This document shows positions 40,721 to 51,238 of a stretch of 64,000 bases of DNA, piece after piece. The translations under genes were made by a program, and so were the position numbers. The stretch is from an uncultured Alphaproteobacteria bacterium (GTDB lineage: Bacteria > Pseudomonadota > Alphaproteobacteria > HIMB59): NCBI GenBank assembly GCA_902621205.1, contig CACNLH010000002.1, positions 62,001 through 126,000 of the forward strand, given 5' to 3'. Position 1 is the first letter of the stretch; every line of letters begins with the position of its first letter. The notes beneath the pieces were generated by a model. It made no database searches. It had not been told where the DNA came from and was given only the letters and a program-made list of their open reading frames with translations.

Positions 40721-43399
40721 ATGTCTAAGCCAAGACTAATACTTGTAGATGGTTCCGGATATATTTTCCGAGCTTATTACGCCTTACCCCCAATGAATAA
40801 TTCTAAGGGTATTCCCACAAATGCAGTTTATGGGTTTTGCAATATGATGCTTAGACTTATTGAAGAACATCCAAATGACAAAATACTAATCATTCTTGAT
40901 GCAGGAAGGAATACTTTTCGAAATACTTTATTTCCTGAATACAAAGCAAATCGTGGTGAGGCACCAGAAGATTTGATTCCTCAATTTAGTATTATTCGTG
41001 AAGCTATTGATGCGTTTGGTTTAGATGTTATTGAAAAAAAAGACTTTGAGGCCGATGATGTTATAGCAAGTTACGTCAAATATGGTGAAGACAATAAGAT
41101 ACCCACCACAGTATTTAGTTCAGACAAAGACCTTTTTCAACTGTTATCAGCTAATAATCGCATCATGGATCCAATGAAAAATATTGAAATTGATGATGCA
41201 AAGGTAATGGAAAAATTTGGTGTTGGCCCTGACAAGATTACAGACGTACAAGCTTTAATTGGTGATAGTGTTGATAATATTCCTGGCGTCCCTGGCATTG
41301 GACCAAAAACAGCCTCTAAATTAATTAATGAATTTGGTTCTTTTGAGGGCCTTCTTGCAAATAAAGAGAAAATATCAAATGAAAGAATTAAAAATCTTAT
41401 ACATGACCATGAGGAAAAAGCAAAAATAAGCCACCAACTAGTAATTTTAAAAAATGATCTTGAACTACCTATAACAATCGAAAAGTTAAAAGACTTTGAA
41501 GACTCACCAAAACTTAATAACTTTTTCAAAAAATATGAATTTAAATCATTAGTTAGAAACAGCGCTCATGAAACAAAACCGCATGCGGCCAAAAAAAACT
41601 TAGAATTTAAATCACTTATAACGACAAAAGATATAATCGAATATCTTAAGTCTCTTCAATCTGAAAAAACTTTAGCGATAGATCTGGAGACAGATAGTTT
41701 AGACGTCAATGAAGCAAATATCATTGGCATTTCATTATCTAATGCACAGCAAGCTTATTACCTACCTTTTAAATCACCTGAAAATGAAATATCTGAGACA
41801 GATCAAAAAAAAATATTGAAAGAGTTGAATTTATTATGTGAAGATCCTTCAATTTTAAAGATTTTTCATAATGCTAAATACGATAGTGTTATTTTAAAAC
41901 GCTTTAATGTAAATACTATTTCTTTTCAAGATACCTTATTAATGTCTTTTTTTGTCAATAACGGTTTAACAAAACACAATCTTGAGGATTTGTATTATTA
42001 TTATTTTGGAGAAGAAAAAGAAAAATTTAAAGATGTCATTAAAAATGAATCTAAAAGAAATTATAAAGATTTTTCTGAAGTGCCTTTACAGTCTGCAACA
42101 AATTACGCTGCTCATGATGCTTATGCCACTTATAAATTATATGAAACATTACACGATCAAATATTAGATGCCCCAGATAGTTATATATATTTTGATATCG
42201 ATAAAAAATTAAGCTTAGTCCTTCAACAGGTTGAAAACAATGGTTGTAAGATTGATCTTAAATTTTTAACAAAACTTGAAAAAGATCTAAATAAAGAAAT
42301 TGAAAAAATTGAACAGAAAATTTTCAAAATCGCAGGTGAGGAGTTCAATATTGGTTCGCCAAAGCAACTTACCGAAATCTTCAAGAAACTTGATGTGAAG
42401 GTAACAAAAAAAACAAAAGCAGGAGATTTTCAAACTAATGTCAAAGTCTTAGAACAATTAGAATCTGAGGGAGTAGAGATTGCCTCGCATATTCTACAAT
42501 GGCGTCAATACTCCAAGCTCGTGTCGACCTACACATCTTCTTTAGCTGAACATGCTGATAATAACGATCGAGTTCACAGTACATTTAATATTGCAGCTAC
42601 TATTACGGGTAGATTAAGTTCATCTGAACCTAATTTACAAAATATCCCTATTAGAACTGAGATCGGAAAGAAAATTAGAACAGCATTTATTGCAGAAAAA
42701 GATCATGAGTTATATAGCTTCGATTACTCCCAAATCGAGCTTCGTGTACTTTGTGAAGCGTGCGAAGACCCTAATTTATTAAAAGCTTTCCAAGAGGATC
42801 AAGATATTCATCAAAGTACAGGCCAATTAGTTTTTAACAAAAAAACAATTAATGCTAATGATCGAAGAATGGCCAAGATTATTAATTTTGGAATAATTTA
42901 TGGAATTAGCCAATATGGTTTAGCTAAACAGTTAGGTGTTAGCAATGCTGAAGCAAAGCTTTTCATAGATAACTATTTTCAAAAATTTCCAAACATTAGT
43001 GACTTTATGAAATCAACTACCGATAAAGCAAAAAAACTAGGCTATGTTGAAAACCTTTTTGGAAGAAAGTCTCACATTAAAGACATCAATGCTAAAAATT
43101 TTATGCTCCGATCTTTTGCTGAAAGACAAGCTATCAATGCACCTATTCAAGGCACCGCATCTGAGTTAATTAAAATTGCAATGTTGGACATTCATAGCTA
43201 TTTAGAGAAAAATAAATGTAAATCTAAAATGACATCTCAAGTTCATGACGAGCTTTTATTTGAAATTCATAAAAAAGAAAAAGATATTATTCCACAAATA
43301 ACTAAATTGATGGAAACATCACATCAAAAATATAAATCTTTTAAAACTCCTATAAAAGTTGACTTCGGTGGCGGCTTGAACTGGGGATTAGCTCACTAA
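40721..43399 (+). CDS. polA: DNA polymerase I
   Basis: Gap-filling and Okazaki-fragment polymerase. The 892 residues contain the 5' nuclease domain (1-290; GDSVDNIPGVPGIGPKTA), an active-looking 3'-5' exonuclease with IDLETDSLD, HNAKYDSVIL and YAAHDAYAT, then the polymerase with motif A YSFDYSQIELRVL, motif B RRMAKIINFGIIYG and motif C QVHDELLFEI. The proofreading residues are all kept, which is not universal in alphaproteobacteria. Confidence 0.97.
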   Translation: MSKPRLILVDGSGYIFRAYYALPPMNNSKGIPTNAVYGFCNMMLRLIEEHPNDKILIILDAGRNTFRNTLFPEYKANRGEAPEDLIPQFSIIREAIDAFGLDVIEKKDFEADDVIASYVKYGEDNKIPTTVFSSDKDLFQLLSANNRIMDPMKNIEIDDAKVMEKFGVGPDKITDVQALIGDSVDNIPGVPGIGPKTASKLINEFGSFEGLLANKEKISNERIKNLIHDHEEKAKISHQLVILKNDLELPITIEKLKDFEDSPKLNNFFKKYEFKSLVRNSAHETKPHAAKKNLEFKSLITTKDIIEYLKSLQSEKTLAIDLETDSLDVNEANIIGISLSNAQQAYYLPFKSPENEISETDQKKILKELNLLCEDPSILKIFHNAKYDSVILKRFNVNTISFQDTLLMSFFVNNGLTKHNLEDLYYYYFGEEKEKFKDVIKNESKRNYKDFSEVPLQSATNYAAHDAYATYKLYETLHDQILDAPDSYIYFDIDKKLSLVLQQVENNGCKIDLKFLTKLEKDLNKEIEKIEQKIFKIAGEEFNIGSPKQLTEIFKKLDVKVTKKTKAGDFQTNVKVLEQLESEGVEIASHILQWRQYSKLVSTYTSSLAEHADNNDRVHSTFNIAATITGRLSSSEPNLQNIPIRTEIGKKIRTAFIAEKDHELYSFDYSQIELRVLCEACEDPNLLKAFQEDQDIHQSTGQLVFNKKTINANDRRMAKIINFGIIYGISQYGLAKQLGVSNAEAKLFIDNYFQKFPNISDFMKSTTDKAKKLGYVENLFGRKSHIKDINAKNFMLRSFAERQAINAPIQGTASELIKIAMLDIHSYLEKNKCKSKMTSQVHDELLFEIHKKEKDIIPQITKLMETSHQKYKSFKTPIKVDFGGGLNWGLAH

Positions 43400-43405
43400 T
43401 TAAAA

Positions 43406-43645
43406 CTAAAAATCATCGTCAGGTTTATTAAATGCCATCCAACGTTCTAGCTCATGGTAGCCACCAATTTTTTCACCGTTGATTATGATTTGGGGAAACG
43501 TTTTGGCAGTTGGAAATATTTCAAAAAACTGATCACGGCTGTAATCCTCATCAAGCATTAATACTTGGGGGTTATGTGAGGATAAAACTGCCTTGGCTTT
43601 AGTGCAAAAAATACAGTTGTCTTTACTATAAATTTTGACTTCCAC
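43406..43645 (-). CDS. Glutaredoxin
   Basis: Small dithiol oxidoreductase; 79 residues with active site CIFC at 12-15 (classically CPYC), TFPQIIINGEKIGGYHEL for glutathione binding. It follows nrdB with no gap, so it probably serves as the reductant for the ribonucleotide reductase. It resembles GrxC more than NrdH, but the CxxC is atypical, so I leave the symbol blank. Confidence 0.88.
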   Translation of the reverse strand: MEVKIYSKDNCIFCTKAKAVLSSHNPQVLMLDEDYSRDQFFEIFPTAKTFPQIIINGEKIGGYHELERWMAFNKPDDDF

Positions 43646-44635
43646 TTAGAAAGACTCGTCAAAAGACAAAGAACGATCTGTTGGACGCTGGTATTCAGAC
43701 ACCCTTTTTTCGAAGAAATTAGTCACGTTTTGAACATCAAGAGCTCTCATGAAATCAAATGGATTTTCGGTATTAAATACCCTTTCAAATCCAAAAAGAT
43801 CAGCAATTCGATCTGAAACAGCTTCAATATACATACACATCATTTCCTTGTTCATACCAATGAGATCAACAGGAAGTGCGTCAGTAACAAACTCTTTTTC
43901 AAACTCTACCGCTTCTCTCACTATTTCTTCGAACTCAGACTGTGCGACAGGACCAGGTATTAAATCCATTGATTTAATATCTTCATCTGACAAGGTTCCT
44001 TTATTAAACTTTTCACTTAATGTTTTAAACATCAAAGCTGAGAAACTAAAGTGCATTCCTTCATCTCTAGCTATCCAGTCATTTGATAAGGCTAAGCCTG
44101 GAAGTAAACCTCTTTTTCTAAAATAATAAATGGCACAAAAGGATCCAGCAAAAAATAATCCTTCAACTAAACCAAAGGCGATTAAGCGTGTTAATAAATT
44201 TTGATTTCCATTCAGCCATTTTGAAACCCACTGTGCTTTTTTATTAATACAAGGAACGTTTTGAATAGCAGAAAATAGCTTATCTTTTTCTGATGGGTCC
44301 TCTACATAAGCTTCAATTTGTAAACCATACATTTCTGCGTGAATAGACTCATTTAGCATTTGCATGGTGATAAACAATCGAGACTCAGGAATTAAAATCT
44401 CATTATAAAATCTGGATGCTAGATTTTCATTTATCATTGCCTCTGAATTTGCAAAAAATGCAAGCACATGTTTGATAAAATGTATTTCTCCTTCTCCTAG
44501 AGTTTTTAGATCTCTTAAATCATCTTGAAGAGACACCTCCTCAGGCGTCCAAAATGCTTGAACGTGTTGCTTGTAACGATCAAAAATTTCTTGGTGTTGA
44601 ATAGGGAAAATTGATTTGCATCCTTTAGATATCAT
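43646..44635 (-). CDS. nrdB: Class I ribonucleotide reductase, radical-generating beta subunit
   Basis: Carries the di-metal centre that initiates deoxynucleotide synthesis. Metal ligands appear in FFANSEAMINENL, ESIHAEMY, GLVEGLFFAGSFC and ARDEGMHFSF. The radical tyrosine is the Y of HAEMY. The first ligand is glutamate where mouse and E. coli have aspartate. 329 residues. AAGGAGC precedes the ATG. It sits between nrdA and the glutaredoxin. Confidence 0.94.
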   Translation of the reverse strand: MISKGCKSIFPIQHQEIFDRYKQHVQAFWTPEEVSLQDDLRDLKTLGEGEIHFIKHVLAFFANSEAMINENLASRFYNEILIPESRLFITMQMLNESIHAEMYGLQIEAYVEDPSEKDKLFSAIQNVPCINKKAQWVSKWLNGNQNLLTRLIAFGLVEGLFFAGSFCAIYYFRKRGLLPGLALSNDWIARDEGMHFSFSALMFKTLSEKFNKGTLSDEDIKSMDLIPGPVAQSEFEEIVREAVEFEKEFVTDALPVDLIGMNKEMMCMYIEAVSDRIADLFGFERVFNTENPFDFMRALDVQNVTNFFEKRVSEYQRPTDRSLSFDESF

Positions 44636-44668
44636 GACTTGCTCCTTAAATTAAATTGATTGAAAATC

Positions 44669-47407
44669 TTACGCACTACATGTTACACAATCTTCCGGTT
44701 CATTAGATTGCGCCTCTTTGACATAAGACTCTTTTGCTTTTTTTTCAGAAGACACTGTTACTTTAACTGCGTCTACGGCTGATCGGCTTCGCAGGTAATA
44801 CATGCCTGTTTTTAAGCCTTTTTTCCAAGCATACATGTGCATGGAGTTTACTTTTCCAAAAGTAGGTGTTGCCAACCATAAGTTCATGGATTGGGTTTGG
44901 TCAATAAATGGCGCTCTATCAGCTGCCATATCTATAACTGTTTTTTGAGATGTTTCCCAAACAGTTTTATAAACATCTTTTAAGTCTTCAGGAAATCCTT
45001 CAATATTTTGTACAGAGCCATTTTCCAAAATAATTTGATCACGTAATTCTTTGCTCCATAAGTTTCTTTTCATAAGTTCTTTAACAAGGTGACGATTTAC
45101 TAATAAAAATTCACCTGAGAGAGTTTGTCTTTTATAAATGTTTGATGTTTGTACTTGGAACGTTTCAGTATTTCCTAGGATAATACCAGTGGAGGCTGTA
45201 GGCATACATGCAGTGGTCAAAGAGTTTCGAACACCATGCTTTTGGATTTTCTCCATTAATCCCTTCCAGTCCCACATACTTGACGGTTTAACACCCCAAA
45301 GATCAAATTGGAATTTCCCTTCAGATAGAGGGGATCCTTTAAAAGTAGAGTAAGGCCCTTTATCAGTAGCAAGTTCCATTGATGCTTCTAAAGCTCCAAA
45401 ATAAATTGTCTCAAAAATTTGTTTATTAATTATTTGCGCTTGAACAGAGTCATAAGGGATATTCATTTTAAAATAAACATCTGCTAAACCCTGTATACCG
45501 AGACCGATAGGACGGTGACGACTATTTGAGTTTTCAGTTTTATTAGTAGGATAGAAATTTATATCAATAACTTGATCTAAATTCTTAGTCGCCAGTTTTG
45601 CAACTTGATATAAGTTTTGATAATCAAATTTACTTTCATCAGTTACAAATTTTGGCAATGCAATTGACGCAAGGTTACAAACAGCAGTTTCATCTTTTTC
45701 AGAATACTCCACTATCTCTGCACAGAGATTAGAAGATTTAATGACACCAATATTTTTTTGGTTAGACTTATTATTAACAGCATCTTTGTAAAGCATGTAT
45801 GGCTGACCAGTTTCAATTTGGGCTTCGATTATTTTAGACATTAAAGCTCTTGCCTTTATTCTTTTTAAGTCAGGCATTTCATTTTCATATTTTGTATAAA
45901 GATCAACAAACTCCTTGCCATATGTATCCGATAAACCAGGGCATTCGTGTTCACTCATTAGAGTCCAATCGGCATCTTCTTCGACTCTTTCCATAAATAA
46001 ATCAGGGATCCATAATGCATAGAATAAGTCTCTGGCTCTAAATTCTTCAGCTCCCGTATTTTTTCTAAGCTCTAAAAAAGCCTCAATATCTGCATGCCAT
46101 GGCTCCAAATAGACAGCAAAAGAACCCTTTCTTTTACCTCCACCCTGATCAACAGACCTTGCTGTTTCATTAAAAATTTTAAGGAAAGGTATCAATCCAT
46201 TAGACTTGCCATTGGTTGACTTAATACGGCTACCGCCACCTCTAATGTTATGAGCATGAAGACCAATGCCACCAGCGGTTTTTGAAATTAAAGCGCAGTC
46301 TTTTACAGTATTAAAAATTCCTTCGATAGAGTCATCTTCCATTCCAATTAGAAAACAGGACGACAATTGTTGCATCTTTAAACCACTATTAAATAGAGTG
46401 GGGGTTGCGTGTGTGTAGAAACCCTGAGATAGGCTGTCATAAGTTTTCTTAACCTGATAAAAATCAAACTTATCTCCGGACACACATAAAGCGACTCTCA
46501 TCCATAAATCCTGAGGTCTTTCTGCTGTTTTATTGTTTGATTGTAAAAGATAAGCTCTGAACAAAGTAGTCAATGCAAAATAATCAAAGTAATAATCACG
46601 ATCGTAGTCAATAATTTTTTCAATCTCTTCAGCGTTAGCTTTTACTTTTTCATAATATTCATCGCGCAATAAACCATCCTCATAAAGATTTTTTGTTGCA
46701 ATAATAAAACCTGGTGTTTCTTTATGTAGAGCATTAGCTTTAATCCTCCCAGCTAGATATGAGTAATCGGGATGTTCTACTGTCAGAGCAGCAGCTGTTT
46801 CAGCTAGGTAAGTGTCTATTTCATTTGTTGTGATACCATCGTAAAGACCTTGAATTGCCTTTTGAGCAATTGTAATAGGATCTATCTCTAAACCGTTTGA
46901 CAAAATAGAAATGCGATTTGTAATTTTTTCTAAAGAGATATCCTCTTTGTTACCATCTCTTTTGGTAACAGCCATTGTGGATACTTTGGCACCAATTTGT
47001 TCATTCAGTTGAGCAGTCTTATAACGTTGGTTAGCTCTTTGTTCTCTGTAGAGTACATAGGCGCGAGCTACTTTATGATGTTCACCCCTCATGAGGGCTA
47101 ATTCCACTTGGTCTTGGATATCCTCGATATGAATCATATCACCGTTTGCAATACGTCTAGTTAGAGCCGCGGTGACTGTTTCAGTTAAAACTGAAACATT
47201 TTTGTCAATTTGTTTGCTATCACGAAGATCAGTTTGTGCCAAAAATGCTTTTCTTATAGCATTTGCAATTTTGTCAGATTTAAAAGGTGTTATCGATCCA
47301 TCACGCCTTACAACACTGAGACTTAGCAAGTTTATTTCTTCGTTTTGCTTATTTATAACTGTGTTTTTTGTTGAATTTTCAAGTGATTCTGCGTTATTTG
47401 TTTCCAT
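44669..47407 (-). CDS. nrdA: Class I ribonucleotide reductase, catalytic alpha subunit
   Basis: Reduces ribonucleoside diphosphates to deoxy forms. I start at the ATG complementary to 47405-47407 (METNNAESL), with AGGAAG just upstream, giving 912 residues. Two ATP-cone regulatory domains lie at about 30-130 and 145-235, then the catalytic barrel with NLCAEI and PTASTGIILGNTE. The C-terminal redox pair is CVTC. Two ATP cones suggest layered allosteric control. NrdR-like boxes lie upstream. Confidence 0.95.
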   Translation of the reverse strand: METNNAESLENSTKNTVINKQNEEINLLSLSVVRRDGSITPFKSDKIANAIRKAFLAQTDLRDSKQIDKNVSVLTETVTAALTRRIANGDMIHIEDIQDQVELALMRGEHHKVARAYVLYREQRANQRYKTAQLNEQIGAKVSTMAVTKRDGNKEDISLEKITNRISILSNGLEIDPITIAQKAIQGLYDGITTNEIDTYLAETAAALTVEHPDYSYLAGRIKANALHKETPGFIIATKNLYEDGLLRDEYYEKVKANAEEIEKIIDYDRDYYFDYFALTTLFRAYLLQSNNKTAERPQDLWMRVALCVSGDKFDFYQVKKTYDSLSQGFYTHATPTLFNSGLKMQQLSSCFLIGMEDDSIEGIFNTVKDCALISKTAGGIGLHAHNIRGGGSRIKSTNGKSNGLIPFLKIFNETARSVDQGGGKRKGSFAVYLEPWHADIEAFLELRKNTGAEEFRARDLFYALWIPDLFMERVEEDADWTLMSEHECPGLSDTYGKEFVDLYTKYENEMPDLKRIKARALMSKIIEAQIETGQPYMLYKDAVNNKSNQKNIGVIKSSNLCAEIVEYSEKDETAVCNLASIALPKFVTDESKFDYQNLYQVAKLATKNLDQVIDINFYPTNKTENSNSRHRPIGLGIQGLADVYFKMNIPYDSVQAQIINKQIFETIYFGALEASMELATDKGPYSTFKGSPLSEGKFQFDLWGVKPSSMWDWKGLMEKIQKHGVRNSLTTACMPTASTGIILGNTETFQVQTSNIYKRQTLSGEFLLVNRHLVKELMKRNLWSKELRDQIILENGSVQNIEGFPEDLKDVYKTVWETSQKTVIDMAADRAPFIDQTQSMNLWLATPTFGKVNSMHMYAWKKGLKTGMYYLRSRSAVDAVKVTVSSEKKAKESYVKEAQSNEPEDCVTCSA

Positions 47408-47443
47408 TCTTCCTACCAAGTTAAAGTGTACTTTTTTGAATAA

Positions 47444-47502
47444 TCACTAGATGTAGTGTTTATTGCCTAGTGACTATACAATCTATAGACAATCTTAGTC
47501 AA
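47444..47502 (-). promoter_or_regulatory. nrdA promoter with tandem NrdR boxes
   Basis: Reading toward nrdA, -35 TTGACT (complement of 47497-47502) and -10 TATAGT (complement of 47473-47478) are 18 bases apart. TCACTAGATGTAGTGT (47444-47459) matches the 16-base NrdR consensus ACACWATATATWGTGT at 13 positions. ATACAATCTATAGACA (47476-47491) matches at 11 and lies between the -35 and -10. The boxes are 32 bases apart, three helical turns, as known for NrdR. Repression by NrdR-ATP/dATP is inferred. Confidence 0.75.
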
Positions 47503-47777
47503 TTTATTTTGTATTAAATTCTGAAAAGCCAATAAATTCAATTGGAAATTAAAGATTCAATTAACAAGTAATTTGAAAATATTCACAGGTTTTTATCAAA
47601 TTTTCCAAAACTACGAATATCTCTTAAAAAATACTATTTAGGTCCATTTTTAATAGCCCTAATTCTGACCTGATTCGCATTTTGCAAATCAAAAACAATT
47701 CACATTTATGTTCAACTTTCATAAGGAATTCAGGATTTTTTAATAGATCTCTGTTTAAAATCCCTTACTTTCATTTG
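47503..47777 (+). promoter_or_regulatory. Untranslated leader before the methyl-cycle operon, possible switching structure
   Basis: No gene is evident. TGATTCGCA pairs with TGCAAATCA (about 47671-47691), one mismatch, around a TTT loop. Alternatively CCTGATTC (47670-47677) can pair with GAATTCAGG (47736-47744), one bulge, followed by ATTTTTT. The two pairings exclude each other, as in attenuators. I recognise no known riboswitch consensus. An alternative is that the upstream 32 codons (from 47682) are an N-terminal extension of the kinase, but they do not resemble the family. Confidence 0.3.
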
Positions 47778-48728
47778 GTGAAAAAAATTCTAGGGGTAGG
47801 AACTGCTTTGGTTGATGTAATATGCCAGGTAGAGGACAGTGTTATCAATAATTTGAAATTAACTAAAGGCTCTATGACATTGATTGAGGAGTCTCAAATT
47901 AAGGAAATTAGGTCAAATTTCGATAATCCATTAATTACTTCGGGTGGATCAGTATGTAATACTATCCATGAATTAAACTTTAGCTCTCATGAGGCAAGTT
48001 TTTACGGCAAGGTCAATGATGATGAGTATGGAAATGCTTTTGTTCAAGATTTACAAAAAGAAAATATCTCGTTTAAAGGTGTCTCCAATAAAACAGATCT
48101 TCCAACTGGCTGCTGTAATATTTTAGTTTCACCCGATGGTGAAAGAACCATGGCTACACACATCGGAATAGGATCACAATTAAACCCTGACGAAGTTAAT
48201 GAAGATATACTCAATTCAATTGATCATGTGTACATGGAGTCATATCTTTGGGATCATGAACTTACAAAAAAAACACTCAAAAAATTTTCAGATATTGCAA
48301 AATCAAAAAACATAGAAATATCTCTTTCATTGTCAGACCCCTTTTGTGTTGATCGACACAGAGATGAATTAAAAAATTTTATAACTGATAATGTAGATTT
48401 AGTTTTTTGTAATTTTGATGAAGCAAAGATGTTTACACAATCTGATTCAATGGCAGATGTGAGTTCTTTTTTTAAAAATTTTAGAAAAAAAATTGTTATG
48501 ACCTCTGGTGCTGAGGGTGCATATTATTTTTTTGAAGACGATGTAAAACATCAATCTGCTCAAAAAATAGAAAATGTTCTGGACACAACAGGTGCAGGAG
48601 ATAATTTTGCTGCAGGATTTTTAGATTTTTACTTATCTGGAAAACCTGTCGATGAAGCGCTTAAAAATGGTAATAGAAAGGCTGAAGAAGTTATTCAGCA
48701 GCTGGGACCAAGGATAAAAAGAGCTTGA
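47778..48728 (+). CDS. PfkB-family kinase, probable adenosine kinase
   Basis: Probably phosphorylates adenosine released by S-adenosylhomocysteine hydrolase, pulling that reaction forward. It starts VKKILGVGTALVDVICQVED at GTG 47778, 316 residues. SGGSVCNTI and the C-terminal DTTGAGDNFAAGF are PfkB signatures, with the catalytic aspartate in GAGD. Adjacent ahcY and metK point to adenosine over ribose or fructose. The start has no clear ribosome site. Confidence 0.82.
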   Translation: MKKILGVGTALVDVICQVEDSVINNLKLTKGSMTLIEESQIKEIRSNFDNPLITSGGSVCNTIHELNFSSHEASFYGKVNDDEYGNAFVQDLQKENISFKGVSNKTDLPTGCCNILVSPDGERTMATHIGIGSQLNPDEVNEDILNSIDHVYMESYLWDHELTKKTLKKFSDIAKSKNIEISLSLSDPFCVDRHRDELKNFITDNVDLVFCNFDEAKMFTQSDSMADVSSFFKNFRKKIVMTSGAEGAYYFFEDDVKHQSAQKIENVLDTTGAGDNFAAGFLDFYLSGKPVDEALKNGNRKAEEVIQQLGPRIKRA

Positions 48729-48783
48729 TAATGAAGAATAAATCATATTTTATTTTAAAAAGTCTGTCTAAAAGGAGGGTTAA

Positions 48784-50064
48784 GTGGATTACAAAGTAAA
48801 AGATATTTCCCAACATGAATTTGGGAGACAAGAAATTGAAATAGCAGAAACTGAAATGCCAGGATTAATGGCTATTCGTGAACAATATGGAGAGTCAAAA
48901 CCGTTGGCCGGGGCCAATATTATGGGCTGTCTTCACATGACCATCCAAACTGCTGTCTTAATTGAAACACTTGTAGCACTTGGCGCAAAATGTCGATGGA
49001 GCTCTTGTAATATTTACTCTACTCAAGATCATGCAGCTGCTGCTATTGCCCAAAGCGGCACACCTGTTTTTGCCTGGAAGGGTATGAATGAAGATGAATT
49101 TTGGTGGTGTATTGATCAAACAATTGAGGCAGATGGGTGGGAGCCTAATATGATACTAGATGATGGTGGAGACTTAACACTTCGAATGCATGAGAAGTAC
49201 CCTGAGCTTTTGAAAAATGTCAGAGGATTATCTGAAGAAACTACCACAGGTGTCCTTCGTTTAGAGCAAATGGCATCTAAAGGAACTCTTCAAGTTCCTG
49301 CTATAAATGTAAATGACTCTGTAACAAAAAGTAAATTTGATAATTTATATGGTTGTAAGGAAAGTTTAGTAGACGGAATTCGAAGAGGAACTGACGTAAT
49401 GATGGCGGGTAAAGTTGCTGTTGTAGCCGGGTTTGGAGATGTTGGAAAAGGCAGCGCAGCTTCATTAAGAGGAGCTGGAGCTAGAGTTCAAGTAACAGAA
49501 GTTGATCCTATTTGCGCACTACAAGCAGCAATGGAAGGCTATGAGGTTGTTACTATGGATGATGCATGTAAGTATGCTGATATCTTTGTAACTGCAACAG
49601 GTAATAAAGATATCATTACCCAAGACCACATGAGAGAAATGAAAGATCGTGCAATTGTCTGTAATATTGGACACTTTGATAATGAAATTCAAATAGATGA
49701 TTTGCAAAACTATAAATGGGAAGAGATAAAACCTCAAGTTGACCAAGTAACATTTCCAGATGGTAAGAAGCTAATAATACTTTCAAAGGGAAGGTTGGTG
49801 AACTTAGGTAATGCCACTGGCCATCCTAGTTTTGTGATGAGTGCATCATTCTCAAATCAGGTTTTAGCTCAAATTGAAATTTGGGAGAATTACAAAAACT
49901 ACGAAAATAAAGTCTATGTCCTTCCTAAAAAACTAGATGAAATGGTTGCGATGTTTCACCTGCAAAAAGTTGGTGCTAAACTGACTGAAATGTCCAAGGA
50001 ACAAAGCGATTATTTAGGTGTCGAACAGCAGGGTCCATTTAAGAAAGATACATATAGGTACTAA
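48784..50064 (+). CDS. ahcY: S-adenosylhomocysteine hydrolase
   Basis: Splits SAH into homocysteine and adenosine, relieving inhibition of methyltransferases. The 426 residues show [23 protein letters not shown], the NAD loop [12 protein letters not shown] and the C-terminal lysine-tyrosine end KKDTYRY. The GTG start has a strong AAGGAGG seven bases upstream. metK starts 1 base after its stop. Confidence 0.97.
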   Translation: MDYKVKDISQHEFGRQEIEIAETEMPGLMAIREQYGESKPLAGANIMGCLHMTIQTAVLIETLVALGAKCRWSSCNIYSTQDHAAAAIAQSGTPVFAWKGMNEDEFWWCIDQTIEADGWEPNMILDDGGDLTLRMHEKYPELLKNVRGLSEETTTGVLRLEQMASKGTLQVPAINVNDSVTKSKFDNLYGCKESLVDGIRRGTDVMMAGKVAVVAGFGDVGKGSAASLRGAGARVQVTEVDPICALQAAMEGYEVVTMDDACKYADIFVTATGNKDIITQDHMREMKDRAIVCNIGHFDNEIQIDDLQNYKWEEIKPQVDQVTFPDGKKLIILSKGRLVNLGNATGHPSFVMSASFSNQVLAQIEIWENYKNYENKVYVLPKKLDEMVAMFHLQKVGAKLTEMSKEQSDYLGVEQQGPFKKDTYRY

Positions 50065-50065
50065 A

Positions 50066-51238
50066 ATGAGAAAAAATTACATTTTTACATCTGAGTCAGT
50101 GTCTGAGGGGCACCCAGATAAAGTTTCTGATCGAATTTCTGATGTAGTTGTCGATCATTTTATCTCCAAAGACCCATTTGCTAGAGTCGCTTGTGAAACA
50201 CTAACAACAACCAACAAAGTTGTTTTATCCGGTGAAGTAAGAGGGCCAGTCCAAGAAGACAAAGATGAAATTATTTCAAAAGTAAGGGAGTGCATAAAAG
50301 ATATCGGCTATGAGCAAGATGGTTTTCATTGGCAAACCGCAGATATTCAATATTTACTTCACGGACAATCTGCAGATATTGCAATGGGTGTAGACTCATC
50401 ATCTGACAAAGATGAGGGGGCGGGTGACCAAGGAATTATGTTTGGATACGCTTGTACGGAAACACCTGAGCTGATGCCGGCACCAATTTTTTATTCTCAT
50501 AAAATCTTAGAGATAATGGCTAAGGGAAGAAAAGACGGTAGCTTAAAAGGATTAGAGCCTGACTCAAAAAGCCAAGTAACTCTTAAATACGTTGATGGTA
50601 AACCAAGTGCAGTTACATCTGTCGTGATATCAACACAACATGCTGATGGATTATCTCCTGCTGATGTTAAAGAAATAGTAAACCCAGCATTAAAAGTGTC
50701 TATCCCTGAAGAGTTATTAAAAAATTTAGACGATAAGGAATACTACGTAAATCCAACAGGTAATTTTGTTATCGGAGGACCAGATGGTGATACGGGATTA
50801 ACAGGAAGAAAAATTATTGTCGACACCTATGGTGGTGCAGCACCTCATGGTGGAGGGGCTTTCTCCGGAAAAGATCCCACAAAAGTCGATCGCTCTGCAG
50901 CTTATGCTTCACGATACTTAGCAAAAAATATTGTTGCTGCTGGTTTATGTGATCAGTGTACTATCCAGTTGTCTTATGCAATCGGTGTAGCCAAACCATT
51001 GTCAATTTATGTGAACACTCAAGGCACTAATAAAATAGATGAAGCAAAAATTGAGTCTGCGATACCTGACATTATGAATCTTTCTCCAAGAGGAATCAGA
51101 GAGAAATTACAGTTAAATAAGCCAATTTACGAACAAACAGCAGCTTACGGTCATTTTGGTAGAACACATGACAGCTCATCAGGAGCTTTTTCATGGGAAG
51201 CTCTAGATTTAGTATCCGATTTCAAATCGCTAGCTTAA
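50066..51238 (+). CDS. metK: S-adenosylmethionine synthetase
   Basis: Makes SAM from methionine and ATP. The 390 residues begin [19 protein letters not shown], with [12 protein letters not shown] and [16 protein letters not shown] as family signatures. I place the start at ATG 50066, 1 base after the ahcY stop, so there is no room for a metK riboswitch. Together with the kinase and ahcY it completes most of the activated-methyl cycle. Confidence 0.97.
   Translation: MRKNYIFTSESVSEGHPDKVSDRISDVVVDHFISKDPFARVACETLTTTNKVVLSGEVRGPVQEDKDEIISKVRECIKDIGYEQDGFHWQTADIQYLLHGQSADIAMGVDSSSDKDEGAGDQGIMFGYACTETPELMPAPIFYSHKILEIMAKGRKDGSLKGLEPDSKSQVTLKYVDGKPSAVTSVVISTQHADGLSPADVKEIVNPALKVSIPEELLKNLDDKEYYVNPTGNFVIGGPDGDTGLTGRKIIVDTYGGAAPHGGGAFSGKDPTKVDRSAAYASRYLAKNIVAAGLCDQCTIQLSYAIGVAKPLSIYVNTQGTNKIDEAKIESAIPDIMNLSPRGIREKLQLNKPIYEQTAAYGHFGRTHDSSSGAFSWEALDLVSDFKSLA

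Noticed and set aside
44360-44470. Glutamate as first metal ligand in NrdB as sign of a class Ic (manganese/iron) enzyme
   Set aside because: The radical tyrosine is present, whereas class Ic enzymes have phenylalanine there, so a conventional tyrosyl-radical enzyme is more likely.
50040-50066. A SAM riboswitch before metK
   Set aside because: metK begins 1 base after the ahcY stop, with no leader to hold one.
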